Shown: one piece after another, positions 22,644-32,042 of the stretch
How positions within the stretch are numbered: the first letter of the stretch is position 1
How the letters are laid out: every line of letters starts with the position of its first letter
Assembly: GCA_031771865.1 (NCBI GenBank)
Contig: JASISA010000019.1
Span: 1,054,001-1,118,000 of the forward strand
Reading direction: 5' to 3'
Origin: Nothophaeocryptopus gaeumannii
Lineage: Eukaryota > Ascomycota > Dothideomycetes > Mycosphaerellales > Mycosphaerellaceae
Length of the DNA stretch: 64,000 nt
The notes under the pieces: generated by a model
Told to the model about the DNA's origin: nothing
What the model saw: only the letters and a program-made list of their open reading frames with translations
Database searches by the model: none
Position numbers and translations under genes: made by a program

Positions 22644-23231
22644 ATGATGACTCAAACACTGTCAACCATCTTCCTCACTATCCTCCTCTCCCTCACAACA
22701 ATATCTTCCGCCTTCGCCAATCCTCAACCGGAATCTTCCTCCTTCCAGGTCGAAATCGACTACAACACAACTACGTCCATCTCAACCCAAGCTTTCTGGT
22801 ACAGCAGTTGGAACTCCAATATGACCGTCTCCCGCCTGTCCGGCACCGTCATCTGGGCGGATTCGGTTCTCGACGGTAACGGTGATCAATCAACAGCGAC
22901 GGTGAACTGCACGGTCAGCGCAGGAGGGAAGCTGTATGATGTGGTTTACGGAGGAAGCCCCGTGCAACTAGGGGTAGAGGATGTGGAATTGGATCGGATA
23001 TGTTATGGGGATTGTGATGTGGAGGGCCAGGTTGAGAATGGTTCTAATGGCACGGCTACAACAACGGCGAGTGAGAGCGGAAGCGCTCCGACGGCGACGG
23101 CTTCTGCGACCGGTGTGCGTAATGGGACATCAGTTTCGGTGCAAACAGATGCCGGTATGAGGGGGAGTGGCGTGGGCAGTGCTACGACGGTCGTTGGGGC
23201 TGTGATGCTAGCTTTAGCGATGTTGATGTGA
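22644..23231 (+). CDS. Small GPI-anchored cell-surface protein
   Basis: 195 residues from ATG 22644; the tandem Met at 22647 is an alternative. Residues 1-26 form a signal peptide (LSTIFLTILLSLTTISSAFA). The core of ~120 residues has four cysteines (VNCTVSAGG and RICYGDCDVEG among them) and N-glycosylation sites (YNTT, SNMT, VNCT, NGSNGT). A Ser/Thr/Gly-rich linker (TATTTASESGSAPTATASAT) follows. The C-terminus is a short small-residue stretch (GMRGSGVGS) and a hydrophobic tail (TTVVGAVMLALAMLM), the arrangement of a GPI attachment signal. Wall or plasma-membrane location is inferred. No enzyme domain is seen. Could be a structural wall protein or an effector-like surface protein. Confidence 0.72.
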   Translation: MMTQTLSTIFLTILLSLTTISSAFANPQPESSSFQVEIDYNTTTSISTQAFWYSSWNSNMTVSRLSGTVIWADSVLDGNGDQSTATVNCTVSAGGKLYDVVYGGSPVQLGVEDVELDRICYGDCDVEGQVENGSNGTATTTASESGSAPTATASATGVRNGTSVSVQTDAGMRGSGVGSATTVVGAVMLALAMLM

Positions 23232-23299
23232 GCGCATGAAAGATGACGGATCGTGCGGATCTCATGACAAAATCGAGACTGCAGCAAAACTTATGCGAG

Positions 23300-23848
23300 G
23301 CTGCTCTTCTGTCGTTTCTGCACCTCGGAAGTACCGACGGCGCCTTTGATCAAATCGCATTCTGGAAGCTCATCTTATCCAGCTCGTTCTTGGCAGATGT
23401 CCCAAGCCATGGCCGACTTTTCTTGAAGGTTAAAGAGCTCTCGACGAATATGTCTGCAGTACCTTCTGCTCGTGATGCGACGAGTTTGCCTCCCTCCTCA
23501 TCGCGCCAGTCCGAGTTTGTCCAAAACGAACTCAGCATACACCGTACGACGCCCCGCCCTGCCAACCTCATCAAGGTGTTGGTGGACGGCGTCGATAAGT
23601 GAACCCAAAGTCCATCCTACAGTTTGGGAAGGTGGATTAATCTTCTGTGATGCGTTTAGTGAGAGCAAGCTGCGAAACGCCGAAGCTACTCTTACCGCCT
23701 GCGCCGCCCGCCTTCGCCGTTTCCACGATCTCAGTACTGATTTCTTCCTGCTTTGAATGTTATTTGTGGGATCAGCAAAGTCCAAGCTTCTGTTGAATTT
23801 AAGACGCGGCGTGCGGGTGCGGGAAGCATGTGACAACGCCAACTGCAC
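23300..23848 (-). pseudogene. Fragment of a third F-box paralogue
   Basis: Minus-strand open stretches read PPSQTVGWTLGSLIDAVHQH and RRTVYAEFVLDKLGLAR. They correspond to the WTLGxL block and following strand of the neighbouring gene at 23866-24552 (GGWTLGQLANSAML). No F-box part is present in frame and the piece changes frame near 23500-23570. It looks like the 3' remnant of a tandem duplicate just beyond the end of the intact copy. Confidence 0.5.
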
Positions 23849-23865
23849 GCGTCAAACGCGCATTG

Positions 23866-24552
23866 TTAGTTGTGTGAGTCATCCCTATCCATCTCTTCCT
23901 CGTCATCATAGACTACCGGTCCAAATATGCTTGACCAGCCTTTCAACCAGCGCCACCCGTATTCCGTGACCTCGAAATCCTTCCCAAAGATGAAGGCAAC
24001 GGAGATCAGCTCAATGCCTTGCGCACACCAGCGCTCGGACACCAGCATCGCGCTATTCGCAAGCTGACCAAGTGTCCACCCTCCTTTCGGCGAAATCGTC
24101 TCCTCCACCTTGTTGGGGTCTTGAAATTCGCCAGTCGCCAGGTTCTCGCCTGTGACTTTGACCTTCATCTTCATCTGTTTGAAGAACCCAATCCCGATGC
24201 GCCTCCAAGACTCCCGATGAAAATCCTCCTGCCTGGAATTCTCAGCCAGTTCAACGACGTCAAGTAGCGCATGGAAGCGCAGCGAGGGCCTGGAGTTTCT
24301 GACTTGGCCTGTGCGATACCTGCTCACGATGTGGAAAACGTTCGGTAGAATTAACAAGTTTTCGTTATTGCTGTGTTCCACGGGAAGTGTAGGAGGGAAA
24401 CCAAGCTTGTCGGCAAATTTGGCTTGCCCAAGTACTGATTGCCGTGTTTTCGATGTGCGGTGCAGTAGCAAGGTATCGCGAGGAAGAAGGTAGCCCGCGA
24501 TGGCATCCACGATTTCGAAGATTAAAAGTGCTCTCGTAGCCGCGCTTGCCAT
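23866..24552 (-). CDS. F-box-like protein (WTLG family copy 1)
   Basis: A single-exon frame of 228 residues. Residues 8-45 are an F-box-like helix set: ALLIFEIVDAIAGYLLPRDT then LLLHRTSKTRQSVLGQAKFA. The C-terminal half carries a SPKGGWTLGQLAN block and an acidic tail (YDDEEEMDRDD). The protein at 34073-34828 has the same order (FDIFELVDSIADHLPARDIL ... KGITLGRLVDEA), so the two are paralogues about 10 kb apart; a fragment of a third lies adjacent. Likely Skp1 adaptor; target unknown. Start ATG 24552 (MASAATRALLIFEIV) is the only one before the F-box. Confidence 0.7.
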   Translation of the reverse strand: MASAATRALLIFEIVDAIAGYLLPRDTLLLHRTSKTRQSVLGQAKFADKLGFPPTLPVEHSNNENLLILPNVFHIVSRYRTGQVRNSRPSLRFHALLDVVELAENSRQEDFHRESWRRIGIGFFKQMKMKVKVTGENLATGEFQDPNKVEETISPKGGWTLGQLANSAMLVSERWCAQGIELISVAFIFGKDFEVTEYGWRWLKGWSSIFGPVVYDDEEEMDRDDSHN

Positions 24553-24718
24553 GATGAAGAATCTCTTGTGCTTTCAGCAATGCGTGGAATCCGGTGTAGT
24601 TGCACATTGAGAGTCAAGAGTCGAAGGTGAAGTGGGAGCGGCTGAGCTGTTTCGTTGATGCAGGTATGTTCAGGCAGCAAGATGCGATCACCTGACGGAC
24701 CCATTCGGGAGAAAGCTT

Positions 24719-25438
24719 TCACCAAAGGAACACACCTCTGGCTCTCATGACATTCAGGAGCTCGCGCAAGACCGGCGCTCTTGAGTCCTCGGCTTTCACG
24801 GTGTCACGCGCCTCCTGAAAGACCCTCTCCAGGTCTTCAAGCATGCCACTATAGTCTCCCTCCATGGCATGCTTCCAATGCCTATCGACTTTGAGTTGGA
24901 AGGCACCAAGATCGAACTCTCCAAGCCATCGTCCGCTGTGTAGAATGAAGCCGTGTATCACCACGGTGCGAAGATTCTCATGAAGTGTTTGGTACCCAGC
25001 TGTACGATTGAGAAATGATTCTACCTCGCAGTCTCCATCCTCGTTGAACCCTTGCAAGTGAAAACGGCATCGCCGGTAGAAGAGCGGCAGTGATTCTCTG
25101 CGGATTTGATTGCTCGTAAGAGTAAAAGGTGGCTGCCAGAGTCGGACCCAGTGATCGTCAGTGGCCTGGAAAAGGAGATGTGCAGGGTACTGATAGTGGT
25201 ATTGCTCCAATTTGACAAGTGTGGGCACGGAGTCGATGCAGTACTCGAAGATGAGATCGCGAAGCTCCTTTGGTAAGATCAGCAAGCGAGACTCGCCACT
25301 CGACCGAAGGTGCGCTGCTTCGCTTCCTTCGGTCTGCTTGACAGAATGCTCTCGGATCACCTTGCCGATGATCGTGGTTTGCGGATAAGCCTTGATTGAC
25401 GCTTTCAAAGCGTCCACGAACGTTTCAGCATCTGCCAT
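24719..25438 (-). CDS. 2EXR-like / F-box-like protein
   Basis: 239 residues, single exon, ATG 25438 (MADAETFVDALKASIKAYPQ). After a 50-residue leader comes RLLILPKELRDLIFEYCIDS, the LPxELRxxIFxY opening, then QPPFTLTSNQIRRESLPLFY and YRRCRFHLQGF, the conserved 'SxQIRxExLPLFYRxxxF' second block. The C-terminus is helical and acidic (MLEDLERVFQEARDTVK). Its neighbour on the same strand, 6 bp downstream, has the same second block (SRQIRKETLPLFYRENRFLL), so the pair is a tandem duplication. No biochemical role is known. Confidence 0.68.
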   Translation of the reverse strand: MADAETFVDALKASIKAYPQTTIIGKVIREHSVKQTEGSEAAHLRSSGESRLLILPKELRDLIFEYCIDSVPTLVKLEQYHYQYPAHLLFQATDDHWVRLWQPPFTLTSNQIRRESLPLFYRRCRFHLQGFNEDGDCEVESFLNRTAGYQTLHENLRTVVIHGFILHSGRWLGEFDLGAFQLKVDRHWKHAMEGDYSGMLEDLERVFQEARDTVKAEDSRAPVLRELLNVMRARGVFLW

Positions 25439-25444
25439 GGCTTC

Positions 25445-25998
25445 TCAAACAGGAATCCTCACTCCTAGCACACCTATCAGCTCTCTCAATGTCTCGACAA
25501 TTAGCCCGTCCGTCTTCTCGGCTTGTCTTGCGCCTTCCACAATGTCCTCGATCTGCTTTCTGTAGATAGGTGGAATCGAATTGTACCAGAGATGTGGGCC
25601 TAGTATTCCGAAGTGCTTGAGATCGAAGACTATGGTGCCGCGGAAATCCAGAATACCAAATCGATGCTTGATGGTTACATTCCAGAGATTAGAGGCTATC
25701 ACAGGGTTCTGAGCAGCAATATCGAGCCAGCGGATAACCTCTGCCCGCGTGCTACGATAGTGCAGTGAAAGTAGAAAGCGATTTTCTCGATAAAAGAGGG
25801 GCAATGTCTCCTTACGGATCTGGCGAGACACGAGAGTGATGGGAGGCTGAACAGCTGAAGTGCTCTTGAGGTCGGTGACACCGAATGAGGGATTATAGCA
25901 GCCGACTGTGAGGTGAGGGATGTCTCGTTTGCCAGTAGGTGCTCGAAGATCTCTAGGCGCAGCTCTGGGGGCAAATGAAGCAGGCGGCAACCAGCCAT
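25445..25998 (-). CDS. 2EXR-like protein, tandem copy, frame-shifted as sequenced
   Basis: The start is ATG 25998 (MAGCRLLHLPPELRLEIFEH), followed after ~24 residues by a change of frame; the rest reads TLVSRQIRKETLPLFYRENR and continues to a stop at 25445. One additional base at the CC of 25932-25933 (GG on the coding strand) would join the halves. The combined length would be about 184 residues, shorter than its tandem partner at 24719-25438 because the N-terminal leader is absent. Same role class as its partner; function unknown. Confidence 0.62.
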
Positions 25999-26199
25999 TC
26001 CTCACCTACTGACGCGCATGAGATAGACAGATAGCCGTTAAATCTCTGGGTCCTGTCGTCGATGATGGAGCGATGGATGTTCGAGAGAGAGTGATGTTGA
26101 ACGCAGATGCCCTCACTGCTTCTGACACTGCGCACGGGCTCTGAACTGGGCCTAGCTTGGTAAAGCCTCGGTAGAACTAATATACCGAATTCCGAGCTC

Positions 26200-27092
26200 A
26201 CTTCCTGTGAGAGTATGGCTTCGACATCTACCTAAATCTACAACATGGTTTTGCATGCAGTTGCAATCTTTCTCATGTGTCCTTCGTTCCCAGATGATCG
26301 TCTCCACAGCTAGCGGTGTGCCAGATGGGCCAGAAGGGACCGAGGACTACATCTTCGAAGTCAAGGAACAGTCTGACTCGTCGAGACCACCTATGAACCA
26401 ATCTATCCCAACTGGACGACGTGGACTAAGAGTATTTTGTCAAGAAAGGCGTCTTTGATCTACCTCCTTCATGTTTGTTGCAAGTTCTTCCTTCACCTTT
26501 TCTCCGACTTCAACTCATGAAAGATGCAATAGAGATGACCTGATCAAGGCACACTTCGAGCACGTCCACCCTTTCTCTCTCACGATCAACAGGGCTGAAT
26601 TCATCCACGGCTATAAACGCGGCGACTGCTCTCTATTACTCCTGCTCTGGGTCGTATGGACACTAGCCAGCGTGCACACACCAGTCGATGTACTTCACGC
26701 TTGCGGCTTCCTGAGTCGCTCGATAGCACAAGACTCATTCTTCTTGAAGGCCAAACTAGTTCACGACTTTGCCGCGGAAGACGATCTGCTACTGATGCTG
26801 AAGGGATCGATGATGTTGTGCTCGATGGTACTCGATCACCCTACCGATTTGAAACTTCGGTTACTGGTTTCATGACGCGATCCGTCTAGCTACCAGGCTG
26901 GATGTGCGCAATGCGTGCATTCGGGGAGATGATCCACGCAGAGTCTTGAAGATATACCGAAGAATCTGGTACGTCTGGCTGAGCGTGCTGTCATCGAGAC
27001 GCATATGGAAGGTATTCTGGATTCAGGAGATGTTTCGGGAAGGGTTCTTGATTGTATACGGGCTGGATTTGGACACAGCTAGCTCTTGAGGA
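26200..27092 (+). pseudogene. Relic of a fungal-specific (Zn2Cys6-type) transcription factor, regulatory domain only
   Basis: Pieces of the 'fungal transcription factor' middle-homology region are visible in changing frames: LIKAHFEHVHPFSLTINRAE, SIAQDSFFLKAKLVHDFAAE, LKGSMMLCSMVLDHPTDLKL, then after a frame change near 26868 HDAIRLATRLDVRNACIRGD and RRVLKIYRRIWYVWLSVLSS. The order agrees with factors of the cutinase-regulator (CTF1-beta-like) type. A shorter upstream match (YIFEVKEQSD, KGVFDLPPSCL) is in other frames. No Zn2Cys6 DNA-binding motif was found upstream and the distal half is missing. Several independent breaks argue for genuine decay, unlike the single-base breaks elsewhere in the window. 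Confidence 0.6.
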
Positions 27093-27772
27093 GTGGCCAT
27101 GATGATGTGGAGAGGCAGAACCGAATGATCCATAACCTCGTTGAAGATGCGAATAGAAAATAATCTTTAACATCTCATACTTAGCCATGTTTTCGCGTTC
27201 GCTGCTAATCAAATGATGTCGGAACCTGAGTCCGGACTTTGAGCGTAGCTGTATTTGCGAGGAACGAAAAGAAAGTCCGCGGCATTATCTTCGGGAATAT
27301 GGGGAAGAATATTTCATGGACTGCTTGCGACATAATTGTGACCATGGCTCAGTACTGTGCGCCTTGGTGGCTTGTGGTCGGCTGTCCTTATATGTCTCCT
27401 CGTAGGCGAATGGATACTCGGTGGCTGGCGTGTGAGCGGTGAGCACAACGTCGATGAGGTGGCTTATTAGACCGTTGGGAAGACCACGTTGAGATTGCCA
27501 GCCATTGTTCGACTACTAAAGCGTATCGTTCTTCTCTCAATGCCTTGTCATGATGTTGTAAGTTTCACGATCATTCTTGTGAGAGTCTCTGAAGTTGGAA
27601 GTTGTCGTGGTTGCCTTGACAACGGATCTGTTTACGAAGCCGAACCGCCGACGAACTTCGTGGGACATGAGCAGTGGGACTTCACCGTTCAGGACCAGAT
27701 ATATCAATCCAACATTGGTAGCAGAGTGTGGATGCGATAGCTGCGTAGGTTGGTAGAGCGCAGAGCAGAGCT
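27093..27772. other. Intergenic with no supported gene
   Basis: Short frames only. It may contain the rest of the transcription-factor relic in unrecognisable form and, near the right end, the promoter of the gene starting at 27773. Confidence 0.4.
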
Positions 27773-29638
27773 ATGGCCCGGCCTAGCAAAACGCAAGCCT
27801 TTACCATCTACGAGGACCGAGGGATTCCGACTCCAGATTCCGAACAAAGCCATGGCAACGAGCATACCGACGACAAGGACGGACAAACGACATACGCGCT
27901 CGAAAATGATCCCTTCGATGCATATGTTGAGAAGCGTGAGGGCGGCCGATTGAGCAGTGCTACATCTATCGAAGATGACGCCGCCGACGATCTCGAGGCC
28001 TCGTACATCACGCAGGATGCTCTCCACGAAGGCCGAAGAGAATCGAGCCTCACTTCCACGTCAATCTCTTCCCTTCCCGAATCCACCTTCGAGACCGATA
28101 ATGACGATGCACCCAAATTCTACACCCCACCAATTATTCGTCCATCTTTCATGCGACCCGAGACTGTACGACGAATGCAGATGAGCTCGCCTACACCCAG
28201 TGGAAGAAGTAGTCTGCGCAGATCAGTGCTGCATTCTCCGCAGAGTAGACGAGGGACTCCAAAGAGCAGTCAGAATAGCGCAAGAGCTAATAGAAACGAG
28301 GAGGAAGCGAGGAAGAAATATCCACTGGTGCTTCTGCATGCCACACTTCTGCCCGTGGAGGTACGGTGGAGTCAAGCTGCTATGCGCGAGGTCTTGCCAG
28401 AACGTATACTGGAGAGCCTTCAATTGTTGAAGACCAAGGTTTCGGAGACTATCGTGCAGAGAGGTATCTTGATACCACATCCGCGCGAGGAGTACGAACT
28501 TCTTGAAGAGAGGCTTATGGAAGCACTAGAGCTGAAGAAAGAGCGATTGACGAGATGTGGACACTTCCGAGCCCGAGACTCATCAAGCTCAATATCCTCC
28601 TCAGGCTCAGACTCAGGCGTAGGATCAAGCGTGGAGAGTCTCGACGGCGAAGTCTGCGAAACATGCCATCACCGTCTAAAACGCGCAAACGCTGCTGCAA
28701 GTGCAGGTGGCAGGAAATGGAGCATCAAAGTCTTCGCCGCGAATGGATTGATGAGAGCTCCAGCATGGGCAGCTGCGTGGTCAGAGATGGAGAGAGTGGA
28801 TATCGAGATCCTGCCCTGGATCGGTGATGACTTGCGAAGACAGCTGGACGCGAAGATGGCGGAAGAGGAGGTAGAGGCGAGGAAGAATCATGAGGGCGAT
28901 ACAATTAGGCTTAGGGAGGTTGCAGTGGAGCAGCTGCAGATCGCACATGAGGAGAGGTTGCAGTTGGAGGAGGAGCTGGCCAATCATTCTCATGAGGAGG
29001 AGAGATATAATATGCCAAGTGACAAGCGCGATATCACGCCGCGACCACCTAACATGAAGACGAATGCGAAGGAGCCCGCTGTGGATGACCTGCCGAACGT
29101 CTATCGGCCGAAAGACATACCGCTGTCTCTGCTACTGAAGAACTATCTGTATCTTCTTGCGCAGGATAAACGGAATATCGCCATCTTTGGCCTGGCCGCG
29201 CTTGCCTTGTGGATGGGTTTGCGAGCTGCTTTGCTACCGAGCGCCGGTGAAGTAGCCTTCGAGTTCTCAGCACATCATCATAGAGGCCATTCGAGGATGC
29301 TCTCCGCAGATGTCACCCTCCCAGAGCATGTCCAGGCGCGAGTGGGGTCCACTGGAAGCCGGCTTGAGCAGGTCGTGCCCACGTCCGCCGATTCTTTCAG
29401 CGCACAAGAAGACCCAAAGAGCTTGTCAGAAGACGTCATCGAGATTCTCGAAGATCTTCCGGAGCCGGTTAAAGGGCGGTCAGAGAAGCCTGATGCTCCT
29501 GGAACTAATCTTCAAGCTGCGTCAATGCAGCGACTTGATGGCTTGGCAGATGAAGTTGAGATCGATGCTAAATGCCAGAACCTAGCCTCTGCCGAGTATA
29601 TGTTCGGCCAATTCCCAGTGACGCCGACAGACTGGTAA
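27773..29638 (+). CDS. Membrane-anchored protein of the fungal 'pathway-specific nitrogen regulator' annotation group
   Basis: A single-exon frame of 621 residues from ATG 27773. Residues 1-170 are disordered and rich in Ser, Asp and Glu. A conserved core starts near residue 180: RKKYPLVLLHATLLPVEVRW, LPERILESLQLLKTKVSETI, GILIPHPREEYELLEERLME, then CETCHHRL and KWSIKVFAANGLMRAPAWAA. A helical charged stretch follows (EVEARKNHEGDTIRLREVAV). Near residues 440-480 is LLLKNYLYLLAQDKRNIAIF with a likely single transmembrane helix IAIFGLAALALWMGLRAALL. Proteins with this core are annotated by similarity as pathway-specific nitrogen regulators in many Pezizomycotina. I know of no direct evidence for a regulatory role, and the membrane helix argues for an organelle-surface protein. 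Confidence 0.75.
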   Translation: MARPSKTQAFTIYEDRGIPTPDSEQSHGNEHTDDKDGQTTYALENDPFDAYVEKREGGRLSSATSIEDDAADDLEASYITQDALHEGRRESSLTSTSISSLPESTFETDNDDAPKFYTPPIIRPSFMRPETVRRMQMSSPTPSGRSSLRRSVLHSPQSRRGTPKSSQNSARANRNEEEARKKYPLVLLHATLLPVEVRWSQAAMREVLPERILESLQLLKTKVSETIVQRGILIPHPREEYELLEERLMEALELKKERLTRCGHFRARDSSSSISSSGSDSGVGSSVESLDGEVCETCHHRLKRANAAASAGGRKWSIKVFAANGLMRAPAWAAAWSEMERVDIEILPWIGDDLRRQLDAKMAEEEVEARKNHEGDTIRLREVAVEQLQIAHEERLQLEEELANHSHEEERYNMPSDKRDITPRPPNMKTNAKEPAVDDLPNVYRPKDIPLSLLLKNYLYLLAQDKRNIAIFGLAALALWMGLRAALLPSAGEVAFEFSAHHHRGHSRMLSADVTLPEHVQARVGSTGSRLEQVVPTSADSFSAQEDPKSLSEDVIEILEDLPEPVKGRSEKPDAPGTNLQAASMQRLDGLADEVEIDAKCQNLASAEYMFGQFPVTPTDW

Positions 29639-29815
29639 TCACAAGGAGTGTTTTGAGGAGGATTAAGCATTGATTAATGAGATTAAAAGTAAAGTGAGAA
29701 CAGCAGTCCAGCGTACGTAGCGTAGCGAGGTGTTTCGGAGTCAGGTCGTCATCATTCATCAAGTAACCCCAGAAACAGATATCACCTGCTGCTTCGTTTC
29801 CATCACAGCATCCGT

Positions 29816-30437
29816 TCACCTCTTCGTCGGTCTCACACGATAAACCTCATACTCAATCGCAACCTCCTTCAACTCCCCACTCTCTTTCGCCGTACCAGTA
29901 TTCCCTTCCTCCCGCTCGATCACAAGCCGTCCTTCCGCGACCCAAGTCGAACTCTCGATCCATTTCCATTCCGGATCGGACGTCTCAAGGACTGGACTTG
30001 CGTATATTTCGTGATCACCGAATCTGTTCACATATCAGTACTCTCCCACCTCTCCTTACCGCATCTTGCTCGCTGATGCTTCGCACGTACTCCGTCGTCC
30101 TCGCCCCCTCCGACCCCTCCAAAGCCGCTCCCGCCAACTCATCCACCCTCATCATTCCATCATAATGGGCAAAGATCCCGTGTCCGGAGGACGTGCGCAG
30201 GTTGAGACGCACGTCGATGTTGCCGTATACTGGTTCTCCTTGCGGGTGTAGTTGGAACCAATCAGAGCTTCCGGGGAGTAGTTGAGCTTGGAGACTGTGA
30301 TTAGACGAGCTTGATCCGCTGCTGCTTCGAAGGTAGCCAGATTTGAGGGGCACGATGGTGCGGTTGTTGATGGGGAGCATGTTGGGCCGGTCAAAGTAGA
30401 GGCGGAGGGTGAACGTGTGGTCGAGGGTGGGAGCCAT
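29816..30437 (-). CDS. DUF3237 family protein
   Basis: Two exons, 30437-30091 and 30023-29816, joined across a 67 bp intron (GGA|gtacgt ... gaacag|ATT) that keeps the frame through ARTTEFGDHEIYASPVLET. The product is about 184 residues from MAPTLDHTFTLRLYFDRPNM. Conserved DUF3237 blocks are LLPGSSDWFQLHPQGE, IDVRLNLRTSSGHGIFAHYD and the C-terminal strand EYEVYRVRP. The fold is a small beta barrel; no reaction is established. An in-frame ATG exists at 30509 but the family begins at the later Met. It converges with the gene ending at 29638. Confidence 0.8.
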
Positions 30438-30557
30438 AGTGAGCCTTAACGACTGTTCTCCCGTTCGCTGTTGCTTATAGCGGTGGATGAACGTCTTTTG
30501 GGGGATCACTGGTGGAGGACAAGAGGCATGTTGATTTTCTTCTCGGTGACAACGCAG

Positions 30558-30614
30558 TCGAATATATAACCCATATCAAGCTGTTCCGAGAAGCGGTGTC
30601 ACTTTTTGACTGAT
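30558..30614 (+). repeat. Direct repeat, copy 1
   Basis: Shares the core ccatatcaagctgttccgag and the following aagcgg(t/c)gtc with copy 2, 230 bp downstream. Differences between copies are few and mostly transitions. Confidence 0.7.
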
Positions 30615-30787
30615 CATGAGCCCGGGTTACCTTCGGCTCCCGAGTATGTGCCTTTTGGGCTCAATGCTCTACGGGGAAACGCACGAGACGTCCCCAGAGA
30701 CAGCAGGCAACACGGCCAACGCGAGCAAGAAGCGTGCAAAAAGCAGACACCTGCGTATGTCCACCTTCCTACGGATTAGGGGGTGAG

Positions 30788-30844
30788 TTGAATGTATAAT
30801 CCATATCAAGCTGTTCCGAGAAGCGGCGTCGCTTTCCGACTGAC
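30788..30844 (+). repeat. Direct repeat, copy 2
   Basis: Second copy of the 57 bp unit, same orientation. The sequence between the two copies is unrelated to them and contains no gene. It may mark duplicated promoter DNA or two solo pieces of a repeat. Confidence 0.7.
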
Positions 30845-31518
30845 GCCTTTTTCAAGGTATCTTCCCTTGACTCTGTTGAGCTGTACCCTGCCCGTTTGGG
30901 AGCGAAAGTTAGCTACCCTGCCCTCTGGGCCGGTCGAACCTTCTTGAGACGGGCCGGAGTGATTGTAATTGGATGGCTCTTTCTTGACCTTCTCTTATCC
31001 GTCTGTACACGATGGTATGGAACGTACGGAAGGAAAAGTGGATTGTAAGGGGACAAATGATAGAAGCGGAGGACCCAAGAGAATGACCTTGTGCTTACTT
31101 CCGGGTCTTCGTTGCAATGCCAGTCAAGGTGAATTGATGTTCTTTGTCAAGATAAAGTAGTTGTGGGACATGAATAGAAAGAAAGTACGATATTCCGTTC
31201 TAGGTGGAAAATGCAGATCGATGGGAATTCACTTCGCTTGTACCGACGTCGCTGAAGGCTATTGTCCTGCCAATTACAAGTTCATGCTCAAATAGAGGCA
31301 TGGATGCTCCTTACATTGGAGGAGAGCAGCGAAGAAGCACGCTGGACAGCCTGAACCAAGAAGAAACCATAATCTGGTGCCGATTGCCAATGGTGAGCGT
31401 TGCAGAATTCAGTAAGGCGGCGCTAAGACGCATCGAGGCCTCACAAATCAGAGGCATATGGATCTACCCGGCGCTCGCTCGAGTGACACGATCTGTGAGC
31501 ATGAGCAGTTTCATGAGG

Positions 31519-31521
<3 letters not shown>

Positions 31522-31552
<31 letters not shown>
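31522..31552 (+). repeat. (GA)n microsatellite
   Basis: About 15 uninterrupted GA units, in an otherwise unremarkable intergenic stretch. Length is likely polymorphic. Confidence 0.95.
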
Positions 31553-31559
<7 letters not shown>

Positions 31560-32042
31560 CGGGATGGAGGAAAGAAGCAGATGAGTGCAACTAAACTCGT
31601 CTCGGTCTAGCGCAACCACGCTGCTGGCCCGTGCGAAATCTTCTTTGTCAGTGAGTGAGCTTCGCAAGATCTTAGCTTCATCTGTGTTATTTGAATTCAG
31701 TCACGATGGCTGAGAAATATCTTGATTTTTTACAAACCAAATTCGGATTTTGGAGATCGACACGTTCCACGAGATCGATCCTGGTCGATTTCGGTCTTCA
31801 CGGCCATTGGAGAAGGCACTTAACACAGTATGAGCCAGACTTGATAGACATTTCATTGCCTATATCGACGACACTCTCGCTGTCGTTGTCGAAATCAACT
31901 GAACACATACCATGAATCCTACTTTCCACCCCACGAAGTCTTCACTGCAACACTTCGCCACCATGGCATTCATAGCATCCGTGACCTATTGCTATTGTAG
32001 CAAAGCACCGTACACAAACCATTATAACCCAGCAAACCGACC

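Larger units (their letters stand above)
30438..32042. other. Intergenic with direct repeat and GA microsatellite
   Basis: No gene is supported. It holds a 57 bp near-identical direct repeat (30558-30614 and 30788-30844) and a (GA)n tract at 31522-31552, both listed separately. The right end is the promoter/leader of the SprT-like gene. Confidence 0.5.

Noticed and set aside
31204..31584. 126-residue frame ending in RERERER
   Set aside because: It is carried by the GA microsatellite and has no conserved content.
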